Shown one piece after another: positions 29,251-37,416 of a DNA stretch of 64,000 nucleotides. The stretch is taken from contig CALRJY020000006.1 in the NCBI GenBank assembly GCA_943367715.1, positions 62,001-126,000 of the forward strand. The letters run 5' to 3'. Each line of letters begins with the position of its first letter. Position 1 is the first letter of the stretch. The position numbers and the translations under genes were made by a program. The notes under the pieces are model-generated. The model saw nothing but the letters and a program-made list of their open reading frames with translations. It was not told the origin of the DNA and made no database searches. This DNA comes from JAEYXS01 sp943367715 (GTDB lineage Bacteria > Verrucomicrobiota > Verrucomicrobiia > Limisphaerales > JAEYXS01).

Positions 29251-30936
29251 TTAAGCGGAGCCGTGAGATTCGGCAGCCAGTTTACGAAAGGATTCTGCGA
29301 GCCGCAGTCTGGCCGTTGAGTTCCAGAGAAAGTTATAGGCCAGCATGGCGAAAAGCCAACACCACCAGAGGCTTTCCGCCTTGAGCCCGCTAAAACGCGG
29401 CCGGTAGCCATAGAAAGTATGGCCGCCGTAATGATACGGCGTGCGCTCATAAGAGGTCAGCCAAAGCGCGATGGGATACGCGATCAGCCACGGAAAAATG
29501 ATGATCCAGAAAATTCCCCGCCAAGCGGCCCGGCTGGGGATCTGGCTGCGCAAGCCATTCCAAACGCCGACGGTGGTCAGCGTCACCGCATCCGACACCA
29601 GCAGAACGATCGCCACCAAAATGGCCACGGCGATGGCGCGATCGGCCTTGTACTGGTATTTGTAACCCACCCATAGCAACAGCAACTCCGCGAGAACGAC
29701 GAGGATGATGGGTTTCGCGAACTGCCGGTGGATGGCCTGACCGTAACCCGATATGACGTCCTGCTCGGCCAACGGTGTGGAGAGGATGAGCTCCAGTGAA
29801 CCGCTCTTGCGATCTTCAGCCAGTTGGCGCGGTGCTTCCGTCGCGAGCAACAGCTTCAGCGAACCATTAAGAAAAAAAGTGAAATACAAGGTGGTCTCCC
29901 AGTGCAGCCAGAGACGCGGTGCGCACAGAAAACCGACCAACCACACCAATAGAAATACGCCGACGATGAACCACAGATATTTCACACGTAGCGGCTCGCG
30001 GTTCACCAGCCAAAGCATGGGATTCAGGTCCAGCAGATCCCGTCGATAGGCCTGGAAGGTTTCACTGACGCTGCGGCGAGGGGAAGGTGGCGCCGTCTTG
30101 CCGACACTGCGGCAACGCTGCCAAAGTTTTTGCAACGGTTCCGTCAGGTCGCCGTAACCATCGCGGAAAGAGCGACGGACGATCATGCTGGCGAGCCAGA
30201 GCGCCGCGACTCCAAGGGTTGCCATCAGCAGGAACACAGAGAGGAGCGGCGCGGGGCTGGCCTGAGCGTTCTTGGCCAACACCAGTTTCAGCAAGACATA
30301 AGGATTGATCGTCTGAATGATCTCAGCGGCGATCATGAGCGGAGAAGAGCGTTGGGCTGCCGCCAGTTCCAGAACCGCAGCCAAGAGCTGGGGCAACACA
30401 CAAACCCCGACCAAAGCCAGAATGGTCCCCAAAATGGCCTCGAACTCGGAGGTGCTCAGAGCGGAAACCAACAGTCCTATGGCGAGCGAAACAAACAAGG
30501 TGACTCCCAAAACGGCCGCAACATTGACGACATCGAGAAATGTCACGCCGCCCATCAGTAAGGGCAGGGCGAGCATTGGGAGTACGGCAACCAGCGCATA
30601 GATGGCATTCAGAGACGTGGCGGCCAGCTTGCCCAGCACCACTTCGTAGCCACGCAGATTCGTGAGGAACAGCAGGCCCAGTGTACCCTGCCGTTTCTCT
30701 GAGCTAAGACAGTCGGCCGTGGTGAAGACGCCAGCGGCTAAGGCGGCCCAGAAAGCCACCAGAGCAACGCGCCCGAAAAGCACAACACCCGATTGCTGCC
30801 ATTGCCCATCTTGCGTCAGCAGAAACCAACCGGTCACGACGCCCGCCAACACCGCCGAGGCGCAACGCAAGATGTAGGTGCCGCGCTTGCGCGAGGCCAC
30901 CCGCAATTCACGCTCCACTATGGGCAGGGGGACCAT
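29251..30936 (-). CDS. ABC-2 type transporter permease
   Basis: A 561-residue polytopic membrane protein with two groups of about six helices separated by a cytoplasmic stretch around residues 270-330. The N-terminus (PIVERELRVASRKRGTYILR) and the phrase KRQGTLGLLFLTNLRGYEVVLGKL are typical of ABC-2 permeases of the NatB/GldF kind; ADSLELIL-like text recurs in the second half (DRKSGSLELILSTPLAEQDVISGYG), so the protein looks like a fused pair. No ATPase gene is adjacent in the window, so its partner must be elsewhere. ATG 30936 is chosen because it starts the conserved amphipathic N-terminus. Confidence 0.85.
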   Translation of the reverse strand: MVPLPIVERELRVASRKRGTYILRCASAVLAGVVTGWFLLTQDGQWQQSGVVLFGRVALVAFWAALAAGVFTTADCLSSEKRQGTLGLLFLTNLRGYEVVLGKLAATSLNAIYALVAVLPMLALPLLMGGVTFLDVVNVAAVLGVTLFVSLAIGLLVSALSTSEFEAILGTILALVGVCVLPQLLAAVLELAAAQRSSPLMIAAEIIQTINPYVLLKLVLAKNAQASPAPLLSVFLLMATLGVAALWLASMIVRRSFRDGYGDLTEPLQKLWQRCRSVGKTAPPSPRRSVSETFQAYRRDLLDLNPMLWLVNREPLRVKYLWFIVGVFLLVWLVGFLCAPRLWLHWETTLYFTFFLNGSLKLLLATEAPRQLAEDRKSGSLELILSTPLAEQDVISGYGQAIHRQFAKPIILVVLAELLLLWVGYKYQYKADRAIAVAILVAIVLLVSDAVTLTTVGVWNGLRSQIPSRAAWRGIFWIIIFPWLIAYPIALWLTSYERTPYHYGGHTFYGYRPRFSGLKAESLWWCWLFAMLAYNFLWNSTARLRLAESFRKLAAESHGSA

Positions 30937-31085
30937 GCTTTTGCTCGTCGTTGTTAATGTTATCCGGGGGCAGCACCCGCTCCTTCGCAAACGGATTTCG
31001 TCGGTTTGCTCTGTTCAAAACGATAAGTCCGTGACGGAATGGATACAACTCAAAGTGTGATCATCGCCCAAAAGGATCAGCGGAC

Positions 31086-31436
31086 CTACGGTAGGGAATG
31101 CCCCAACGCATGTCCCAAGGTGCAGGTTGGCAGGTCCTTCACCCGCTTCACTTGATAGGAACCGCCCGCTGGACAGACCGGCATCAAACCGCCGCGCAGG
31201 TAACCCGCCCCGCTCTTGATATCCACCAGATCATCCGGTCCCTTTTTGTTCTCCAAGGACCAAGACACTCGGACACCATCAAGTTGCTTCAGATTGGCCA
31301 CGCAGGCATTCCTGTGTGCGGTGACCTTGGCGCTGCGAAAGATGGGGATGCTGAACCAGATCATGAGTCCGAGGAGCAAGACATAAACCATGAGCCTTAC
31401 GGCGGTTTGTGTTTTCGATTTCTTGGTATCGGTCAT
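31086..31436 (-). CDS. Pseudopilin-like C-terminal domain protein with one membrane helix
   Basis: A 116-residue protein: basic N-terminus, one membrane helix (about residues 14-32), then HRNACVANLKQLDGVRVSWSLENKK and a Cys-containing CPAGGSYQ near the end. The ACVANLKQLDGAK...W and MPVCPAGGSY blocks are typical of type II secretion-like pseudopilins that are numerous in Verrucomicrobiota, but the usual prepilin cleavage motif (GFTLIE) is replaced by a plain helix. It may therefore be a helper or a decayed pseudopilin. ATG 31436 is the most likely start. Confidence 0.72.
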   Translation of the reverse strand: MTDTKKSKTQTAVRLMVYVLLLGLMIWFSIPIFRSAKVTAHRNACVANLKQLDGVRVSWSLENKKGPDDLVDIKSGAGYLRGGLMPVCPAGGSYQVKRVKDLPTCTLGHALGHSLP

Positions 31437-31483
31437 CACCTTGTGGGATTGGCAAAATCCTCCCGCAAGTGATGGAAAAGTCA

Positions 31484-31517
31484 AGGAGGTGGAAACGTGT
31501 CACCGCTTCCACCTCCT
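31484..31517 (-). terminator. Long perfect hairpin after the SGNH hydrolase gene
   Basis: The arms AGGAGGTGGAA and TTCCACCTCCT (11 bp each, perfect) enclose a 12-base loop, and on the minus strand are followed by TTGACTTTTCC. The hairpin lies between the SGNH stop (31562) and the next minus-strand start (31436). It most likely ends SGNH transcription, although the T-run is weak, so it could also be a mobile hairpin or an mRNA-stabilising structure. Confidence 0.45.
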
Positions 31518-31561
31518 GCACATCACGGGCGACAAGCCCGGAAAATCAATGCGCACGTGAT

Positions 31562-32890
31562 CTACTCCGCCACAATCTTCACCGTATGCGTCACGGGTAC
31601 GAAGGCTTTCTTGATCGCCTCGGCGAGCGGGGTGCGTTGGGCCTCGGTCTTGGCGACCACGGCTTCCATGTCCTGCTTCGCCTCGGGGCTGCGGAAGTCT
31701 TTCTTGATCTGCTGCGTCTCGAAGCTCTGCTTGGCCAGCACGGCATCATCCACTTTCTTGAAGGCGTCGCTGAACGGGTTCGTGACGAAATCGGCGGCGA
31801 GGTTCACGCCCTTGGCGAGTTCTTCCTTCGTGTAGGAGCGCGTCTCGGTGCCCCAAGTGACCTTGTATTTCTTGGCCGTGCCACCTTTGGCTACCAGCAT
31901 CAGGCGGTTCAGGTCTTGATTGAAAGGCACCACGGACATGCCGCCGCGAACGCTGCTGTCCACATTCTCCGCGCCGGTGGCGCAGTAAGGATAGCGGCTG
32001 CTCTTGAAGGTGAATTCACCATTCGCACCACTCACGGCATCATGGCCCATGGAGGTGGTCGCCTTGTCTTTTTTCAAATCCACGGTGAAGGTGCCGATGT
32101 CGCCATCGAGGCCCATCGCCTTGAGGAACGCATACGCCATCACCACTTGACCGGCCCAGCCGGGATGCACGCCGTCCTTGCCCGCGATCATGAAATCCGG
32201 CCCGTATTTCTTCTGCGCGAAGTAACCGCCAGTGAACATCGGCCAGAAGACATCCGCGAAACCGACCTTCTCCTGCTTGGCCATTTCGATGCCCGAGTTG
32301 CGCAGTGTCAGGAGGCTGAGGTTCAGGTCTTCCACGGTGCCCGTGGCCGTCTTCACCCAGGAGGGCATCTTGCCGACCGGTCCGGGAGAGCCGTGGATCA
32401 TCCGCACACCGTTTGCCTTGAAGGCGCGGATAATGGCGAGGGAGTTCGCGCGATAATCAGCCCCGATCTCGTCCGTATAAGGCACGTAGCGGTGATCGTT
32501 CATGCCGTAGCACGTCGTGGCGAAATCGGGATCAAAGCGCAGGCAATCATTCGTGAGGCGCTTGATGAAGCCGGAGGCACGTTCACCGCTCCAGCCGTAT
32601 TGACGCACCGTGATGCCCAGCTCCGGCGTGCAGACGGTGAGATACGTCTCCATCATGCGGGAATACATCTTCTGCTCCGTGATGGAGTCACCGATGATGG
32701 CGAGTTTGTCGCCCTGTTTGAGCTGCACCGTGGTCGGCGCGGGCGGGGCTTGGAGGGCCTTGAATTTCTCAAACTCAGGCGCGTTCGGCTTGACCTCATA
32801 GGACTGGGCGAAAGCCAGGGAAGCCAGGGAAGCCGTGGTGAGCGCCAAGGCGCAGACCAGTTGACGGGCGGAAAGAAAACGTGTGTTCAC
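31562..32890 (-). CDS. Secreted SGNH/GDSL hydrolase
   Basis: A 442-residue exported protein. GTG 32890 gives a clean signal peptide ending in LAFA-QS; a frame 12 codons longer from 32926 would spoil it. The SGNH blocks are present: catalytic S69 in IIGDSITEQKMY, Gly in QYGWSGERASG, Asn in CYGMNDHRY, and the Asp-His pair in KDGVHPGWAGQ. It is probably an esterase or carbohydrate acetylesterase working outside the cytoplasm. The last 180 residues form an extra beta-rich domain, typical of long PVC-group SGNH proteins. It lies just after hicB on the same strand but is probably a separate unit. Confidence 0.9.
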   Translation of the reverse strand: MNTRFLSARQLVCALALTTASLASLAFAQSYEVKPNAPEFEKFKALQAPPAPTTVQLKQGDKLAIIGDSITEQKMYSRMMETYLTVCTPELGITVRQYGWSGERASGFIKRLTNDCLRFDPDFATTCYGMNDHRYVPYTDEIGADYRANSLAIIRAFKANGVRMIHGSPGPVGKMPSWVKTATGTVEDLNLSLLTLRNSGIEMAKQEKVGFADVFWPMFTGGYFAQKKYGPDFMIAGKDGVHPGWAGQVVMAYAFLKAMGLDGDIGTFTVDLKKDKATTSMGHDAVSGANGEFTFKSSRYPYCATGAENVDSSVRGGMSVVPFNQDLNRLMLVAKGGTAKKYKVTWGTETRSYTKEELAKGVNLAADFVTNPFSDAFKKVDDAVLAKQSFETQQIKKDFRSPEAKQDMEAVVAKTEAQRTPLAEAIKKAFVPVTHTVKIVAE

Positions 32891-32938
32891 CCGGCCATCA
32901 TCCGCAAGAGGGCTTGAGCGAGTCAAGTCAGTGTGCGG

Positions 32939-33286
32939 CTAGGCTTTGGCCAGCTTCTTGGCCACCAGACTGTTCAAGCTTTCACCCGACGACATAGCCT
33001 TTAGCACCAGGCGTTCGTGCAGCTCCGGGGCCACTCGCACCATGAACTTGCCGCTGAAATCTTTGGATTGCTTGGCTTCGGGCAAAGGTGTCCCTTCTTT
33101 TTGCAAGATCTCCACCCATTCTTCGGCCACTTCGCACAGCTCACGGTAAACCTTCACCTCATCGTCACCATGGACCCCGCCGGAGAAGAGTAGAGGGCAG
33201 CGGCCGATGAAGCATTTGTCCTCTGGGCTCCATTCGACGAATTTGGGATAACCTGCCGCCAGTTTTTTGGTTTCGGCCTTTGTCAT
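32939..33286 (-). CDS. hicB: HicB-family antitoxin
   Basis: A 115-residue antitoxin. The N-terminal HicB fold (YPKFVEWSPEDKCFIGRCPLLFSGGVHGDDEVKVYRELCEVAEEWVEI) is a partly degraded RNase H-like domain that blocks the toxin; the C-terminal VRVAPELHERLVLKAMSSGESLNSLVAKKLAKA is a ribbon-helix-helix for DNA binding. It begins one base after the hicA stop, so toxin and antitoxin are translated from one message with the toxin first, the normal HicAB order. Confidence 0.92.
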   Translation of the reverse strand: MTKAETKKLAAGYPKFVEWSPEDKCFIGRCPLLFSGGVHGDDEVKVYRELCEVAEEWVEILQKEGTPLPEAKQSKDFSGKFMVRVAPELHERLVLKAMSSGESLNSLVAKKLAKA

Positions 33287-33287
33287 G

Positions 33288-33482
33288 CTATTTCTCCGTT
33301 TCCTGGATGGCCCGCTTCACATCGCGCTCCTGATATGGCTTCGCGTCATCTCCTAACTGTCCGCTCAAGGTGACTCTCAGCCCTTTGCCATGGGTAAAGT
33401 TTCTATGGCTGCCTTTGCCGCCGCGGTTCACAAACCCGGCGCGTTCCAGATCGGAAACAAGTTGGCGAATTTTTCGCGGCAT
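33288..33482 (-). CDS. hicA: HicA-family mRNA interferase toxin
   Basis: A 64-residue HicA toxin with a double-stranded RNA-binding-like fold. The N-terminus KIRQLVSDLERAGFVNRGGKGSHRNF contains the catalytic His in GKGSHRNF, and DDAKPYQERDVKRAI is the usual C-terminal helix. It cleaves mRNA until bound by HicB. The gene is followed at once by hicB and preceded by a palindromic operator and promoter, with almost no leader. Confidence 0.93.
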   Translation of the reverse strand: MPRKIRQLVSDLERAGFVNRGGKGSHRNFTHGKGLRVTLSGQLGDDAKPYQERDVKRAIQETEK

Positions 33483-33485
33483 CCA

Positions 33486-33522
33486 GTATCAAACTGATAC
33501 CACTCTGTCCAACCGCAGTCAA
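33486..33522 (-). promoter_or_regulatory. hicAB promoter with palindromic operator
   Basis: Immediately before hicA lies the inverted repeat GTATCA-AAC-TGATAC (33486-33500), a natural site for the HicB ribbon-helix-helix dimer. It overlaps a possible promoter on the minus strand: -35 TTGACT (33517-33522), 17-base spacer, -10 TATCAG (33494-33499). Transcription would begin within a few bases of the hicA ATG, giving a nearly leaderless message. HicB binding would block the -10 element, the usual autoregulation of such loci. Confidence 0.55.
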
Positions 33523-33612
33523 ACCCCTCTTTCGGCAAAAGGCGAAGGGCAAAACGTGTCACCATTTAACCCTTTTAACATCTTTAACGAATCACCTATA
33601 CTGGGGCCACAG

Positions 33613-34818
33613 ATGTATCTGCGCTTTGCCAAACGCCTGCTGGTCGAGACCGATAAACGGCTGCTCCTGAAGCTCGCCTACAATTTCGGCTGGCGCGGCA
33701 TGCGCTCCGTGCAGCTCTTCAAGCAGCGCATGAAGCAGGGCGAATACTTTCCGCCTTTCCTCTACATCTCCGTGCTGAATAGCTGCAACCTCCGCTGCCA
33801 GGGCTGTTGGGTGGACGTCGCGGCCAAGCAGGAGAAGATTCCCGCTGACGATCTGCACCGCCTCATCCGCGAGGCCAGTGCGGCGGGCAACAGCTTCTTC
33901 GGCATCCTCGGCGGCGAACCCTTTATGTATAAGGGCCTGCTCGATATCCTGGCCGAGCACAAGGACTGTTACTTTCAGATCTTCACGAACGGCCAGCTCA
34001 TCACCGATGAACTCGCCGCGCAGATGCGGAAGATGGGGAATGTGACACCGCTCGTCAGCATCGAAGGCAATGAGATCATCAGTGATGAACGGCGTGGCAA
34101 AGACCATGTCTTCACGCGCTCCATGGCGGGCTTGCAACGCTGCCTCGATAACAAACTGATGACGGGCGTCTCCACGAGCCTGTGCCAGACGAATTTCAAA
34201 GACCTCCTGCGTGAAGAGTGGCTGGATCGGCTCATCGAGATGGGCGTGATGTATGCGTGGTATCACACATATCGCCCGGTGGGGCCGAACCCCAACACGC
34301 AGCTCTGCCTCACGCCGGAGCAGCAAGTGCAGATCCGCCAGTTCGTCGTGGAGATGCGCGTGAAGAAACCCATCGTGCTGGTGGACGCCTACTATCAATA
34401 CGATGGCCAGGCGCTCTGCCCGGCGGCCACGGGCATCAGCCATCACATCAGCCCTTGGGGCGGCATCGAGCCGTGTCCGATCATCCAATTCGCGAAAGAG
34501 AACATCCGCGACAAGCGCAACATCAAGGATGTTTTCGTGCAGTCGGATTACCTGCGCGACTTCCGCAACCTCGCCTCCCAGACCACGCGCGGATGCATCG
34601 TACTGGAACGCCCTGACCTCGTGAAATCCTTCGTGGAAAAGCACAAAGCCCCTGACGGCACCGCGCGCCAGACTTCACTGGCGGAACTCGCCGCCATGCA
34701 GCCGCGCCCCTCGCAATATCGTCCGGGAACGGAAGTGCCCGAGAAAAGTTGGGCTTACAAGTTCGCGAAGAAACATTTCTTCCACGATTTCGGGGCGTAC
34801 AAGGATTTGAAGAATTGA
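33613..34818 (+). CDS. Radical SAM protein with SPASM-like C-terminal region
   Basis: A 401-residue radical SAM protein. The cluster motif C-x3-C-x2-C is CNLRCQGC at about residues 58-65, followed by FFGILGGEPFMYKGLLDIL (the GGE SAM motif). The C-terminal part has Cys residues in YDGQALCPAATGISHHISPWGGIEPCPIIQFAKE, like the auxiliary-cluster (SPASM/twitch) regions of maturases and HpnH-like enzymes. It has no signal peptide. The substrate is unknown; no precursor-peptide gene is seen beside it. ATG 33613 is chosen; the frame stays open upstream through the hicA region. The ribosome binding site is weak. Confidence 0.87.
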   Translation: MYLRFAKRLLVETDKRLLLKLAYNFGWRGMRSVQLFKQRMKQGEYFPPFLYISVLNSCNLRCQGCWVDVAAKQEKIPADDLHRLIREASAAGNSFFGILGGEPFMYKGLLDILAEHKDCYFQIFTNGQLITDELAAQMRKMGNVTPLVSIEGNEIISDERRGKDHVFTRSMAGLQRCLDNKLMTGVSTSLCQTNFKDLLREEWLDRLIEMGVMYAWYHTYRPVGPNPNTQLCLTPEQQVQIRQFVVEMRVKKPIVLVDAYYQYDGQALCPAATGISHHISPWGGIEPCPIIQFAKENIRDKRNIKDVFVQSDYLRDFRNLASQTTRGCIVLERPDLVKSFVEKHKAPDGTARQTSLAELAAMQPRPSQYRPGTEVPEKSWAYKFAKKHFFHDFGAYKDLKN

Positions 34819-34837
34819 GCCGCAGAGCGAACCCACA

Positions 34838-35706
34838 TCACGGCCCAGCTACTGCGACATTGGTGTTGATGCCGTAATTCTGATGTAAACTTTGCAGGGA
34901 ATTGGCAGCAGCTCTTTGAACTCGGAGATCGGGATCACTTTGAAGTTTCAACAGAACCGGCACCAGCGGTTGAGCATTAGTTCCAAACTCCTCTGACAAT
35001 TCTGCAGCAGCACTGCGTGTCCACCAGTCTCTATGTTGTAGTGCTTTTCGATATTCCTTAATCACCAGCTCAGGTGCAACTTTCAATCGACGCAAGGAGA
35101 TAAGAGCCCACTGGACCACCTGTCGATCTGCATCTTCAATCGCCTGCGATAACGGGTGGATGGCGCGCTCTGGATTTACTACAATCCATTGGAGATGGAA
35201 AGCGGCCGCCCGCCTTGCCTCGACATTCCCATTCTGGAGCAGATCCACAACCTCATCCAATGCATGCACTTGGACCAGCCTGTCGATGCACTCATGACTG
35301 TATGGCTATCCTCAGCGAGTCTCTTCAAGGTCGGAATAGCGTTTGTTCCCAGAACTCTGAGCGCGCCGAGATTGGAATCGTAATGATGCCACCATGTGTG
35401 TTTGGCACCGATTTTGTACTTTATCTGCCAATCCCATATCCGCTTTTTCCAATCGGGCGCTTTGCCGATATGCTCCAAGTTCAGCAAATTCCTTTCGATG
35501 ATGGGCAAAGCCTCATGCCGCATGGCGTAAAGCGCCTCATTCGCAGCAGGATTTATTACATTAGGATTAAGACTCACCATGGCCATCCACTCGCTCAGCT
35601 TCCGCCCCTGATACTCCGGCTCCTTCGGCTGCATCGCCTTGAACCCCGCCACCGTCAGCACGATGATGCCGACCAGCACCAGCAACACTTTGTGGGTTTT
35701 CTTCAA
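34838..35706 (-). pseudogene. HEAT-repeat protein, fourth copy of tandem array, broken by a frameshift
   Basis: This is the last of four paralogs. Two frames must be joined: 35706 to about 35300 encodes the N-terminal membrane anchor (KKTHKVLLVLVGIIVLTVAGF), the KEPEYQGRKLSEWMA motif and the first HEAT units up to AEDSHTV; the rest (CIDRLVQVHALDEVVDLLQNGNVEARRAAAFHLQW and on to 34838) is in another frame. Comparison with the other copies puts the shift near 35290-35310. The start is TTG, overlapping the stop of the previous copy (TTGA). It may be a decaying gene or a sequencing error. Confidence 0.72.
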
Positions 35707-36542
35707 GGTGATGGGTTCGGTTTAGGTTCAATACTGTCCAGGGCTCTTTGCGCTAAGTTACGCAGATCCGGATCACCAGATGATTTAACCTTCTGCAACA
35801 GAGAGATGGCTTGCGTCGCATTCGTTCCATATTTCTCCAATGCGAAAACAATCTCTGGCTTGATGCGTTCATCAGCGCTTTCCATCATTTCACATAATTT
35901 GGGCACCACCGTTTCTGGGTTTTCCCCTAGCTGACCCAAGCCAGATATCGCTGCGGCAACAATGCCTTGCTCAGTGTCATGTGTCAGCCGCAGCAGGACA
36001 ACTCCGGCCTCAAATTTACGGCGAGAAATGCCTCCCAATGCCTGCACGGAGTGCCATCTGGTGTAAGGATTTTGGTTTGTTGCAGCTCCTCGTTCTAAAG
36101 CTTGAATCGCCTCCAATCTAGCCAAAGCATCCGCAGCCCTGCCTCCACTATGAGGGGCTTCGAGCAACCGCTCCAGCACCGGCAGAGAATCGTCACCCAA
36201 AATCTCCAAGGCCCTAAAACTGTCCTCCCATCCGTAAGTTGTTTCTTGTTCGTATAATCCGATCTTCATTTGCAAATGGTAGAGGAAGGTTTCGAACCTG
36301 GTCGGATTGTGCTCTGTTGGAGTAAGCCGCCTTTCAATCAAGGGCAGCGCCTCCTTATTCATCTGCCGTATGGCTATCTCTGCTTCAGTGCTCTTGGGTG
36401 GTAGTTTGTTTAAATCCGCCATCCACTCGCTCAAAGTCCGCCCCTGATACTCCGGCTCCTTCGGCTGCATCGCCTTGAACCCCGCCACCGCCAAGACGAT
36501 GACGCCGAGCAGCACCAGCGATATTTTGCGCGATTTCTTCAA
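35703..36542 (-). CDS. HEAT-repeat protein, third copy of tandem array
   Basis: A 279-residue protein with an N-terminal membrane anchor (residues 6-24), the conserved KEPEYQGRTLSEWMADL segment and a solenoid of about five HEAT units (for example ILGDDSLPVLERLLEAPHSGGRAADALARLEAI and AAAISGLGQLGENPETVVPKL). HEAT solenoids bind other proteins, so an exported, anchored scaffold is likely. It starts with TTG at the CCTTGA junction, 4 bases overlapping the previous copy, with no ribosome binding site, so translation is probably coupled. Confidence 0.82.
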   Translation of the reverse strand: MKKSRKISLVLLGVIVLAVAGFKAMQPKEPEYQGRTLSEWMADLNKLPPKSTEAEIAIRQMNKEALPLIERRLTPTEHNPTRFETFLYHLQMKIGLYEQETTYGWEDSFRALEILGDDSLPVLERLLEAPHSGGRAADALARLEAIQALERGAATNQNPYTRWHSVQALGGISRRKFEAGVVLLRLTHDTEQGIVAAAISGLGQLGENPETVVPKLCEMMESADERIKPEIVFALEKYGTNATQAISLLQKVKSSGDPDLRNLAQRALDSIEPKPNPSP

Positions 36543-37372
36543 GGTGGTGTTTCGATAGATCGCAGTGCGGCCTTCACCGCGTTTTGGACTTCGCCTGATA
36601 CATCCTGTCGTAACGCTCTCAATTTCGGCAAGGCGGAGGCGGCATTTGTGCCGAAGCTTTCCAGCGCTTGGGCGGCGTGGGCCCTCAGCCAGAAATCCTG
36701 GGAATCCAACAGCGGCACCAGCTCGGGCACAACCTGCTCGGCGGGTGGTTGCAGAGTCGTGAGGGCGAAGAGTGCCGATTCCACCACTCTACGTTCCGGA
36801 TCTTTGATGAGCTGGAGCAGGTTTTGCGTCGCCTTATCGCTGTGACGCCGTTGCAGTCCCAGGAAAAGGGTGGCGTGGGCGCGGTATTTTACCTCACCTT
36901 TATGGGCCAGCTCGATCAACACGTCGGTCTCGCTCATCGCGTTCAGTGCCGCCATGGTGCGGTGGTAATTGGGACAGGACTGGGAAAGACGTTTCAACGT
37001 GGGAACGGCGTCTTTCCCGATGGCCCGCATGGTACCCAGGCCGTAGTACATGAAGGCGTGATCGGTACGGTCATAGCCAAATCCACTGGTGATCTGCAGC
37101 GCCCAGATGGCGTCCTGAAGCTGGGAAGCCGAATCGATATCTTCAATGGTTTGAAATTTCGCTTCGATGAACGGCAGAATTTCCTGATGCGCCGCGCGCA
37201 AAGCCTGCTGGGCGGCGAGTTTCTCGGCAGGCGTGCCGTTCAGATCGCTCATCCACGCCCGCAATTTCTTCCCTTGAACGACCGGCTCCTCCGGCTGCAT
37301 CGCCTTGAACCCCACCACCGCCAACACGATGAGGCCGAGCAGCACGAGCCAGATTTTATGGGTTTTCTTCAA
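36539..37372 (-). CDS. HEAT-repeat protein, second copy of tandem array
   Basis: A 277-residue paralog with the same plan: anchor KTHKIWLVLLGLIVLAVVGF, the segment PVVQGKKLRAWMSDLNGTP, then HEAT units such as YRAHATLFLGLQRRHSDKATQNLLQLIKD and ESALFALTTLQPPAEQVVPELVPLL. It starts with TTG at 37372. The previous copy stops early at 37417, but in its frame 14 more codons lead to a TGA that overlaps this TTG, so the original junction was the same CCTTGA seen downstream. It ends in the next TTGA overlap. Confidence 0.82.
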   Translation of the reverse strand: MKKTHKIWLVLLGLIVLAVVGFKAMQPEEPVVQGKKLRAWMSDLNGTPAEKLAAQQALRAAHQEILPFIEAKFQTIEDIDSASQLQDAIWALQITSGFGYDRTDHAFMYYGLGTMRAIGKDAVPTLKRLSQSCPNYHRTMAALNAMSETDVLIELAHKGEVKYRAHATLFLGLQRRHSDKATQNLLQLIKDPERRVVESALFALTTLQPPAEQVVPELVPLLDSQDFWLRAHAAQALESFGTNAASALPKLRALRQDVSGEVQNAVKAALRSIETPP

Positions 37373-37416
37373 GGCGGTTTAAACTGGGCGATTTTGCGGC
37401 TGAGGTCGGTTTCAGG

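Noticed and set aside
31409..32917. 502-codon plus-strand frame antisense to the SGNH hydrolase
   Set aside because: The minus strand has the signal peptide and all four SGNH blocks.
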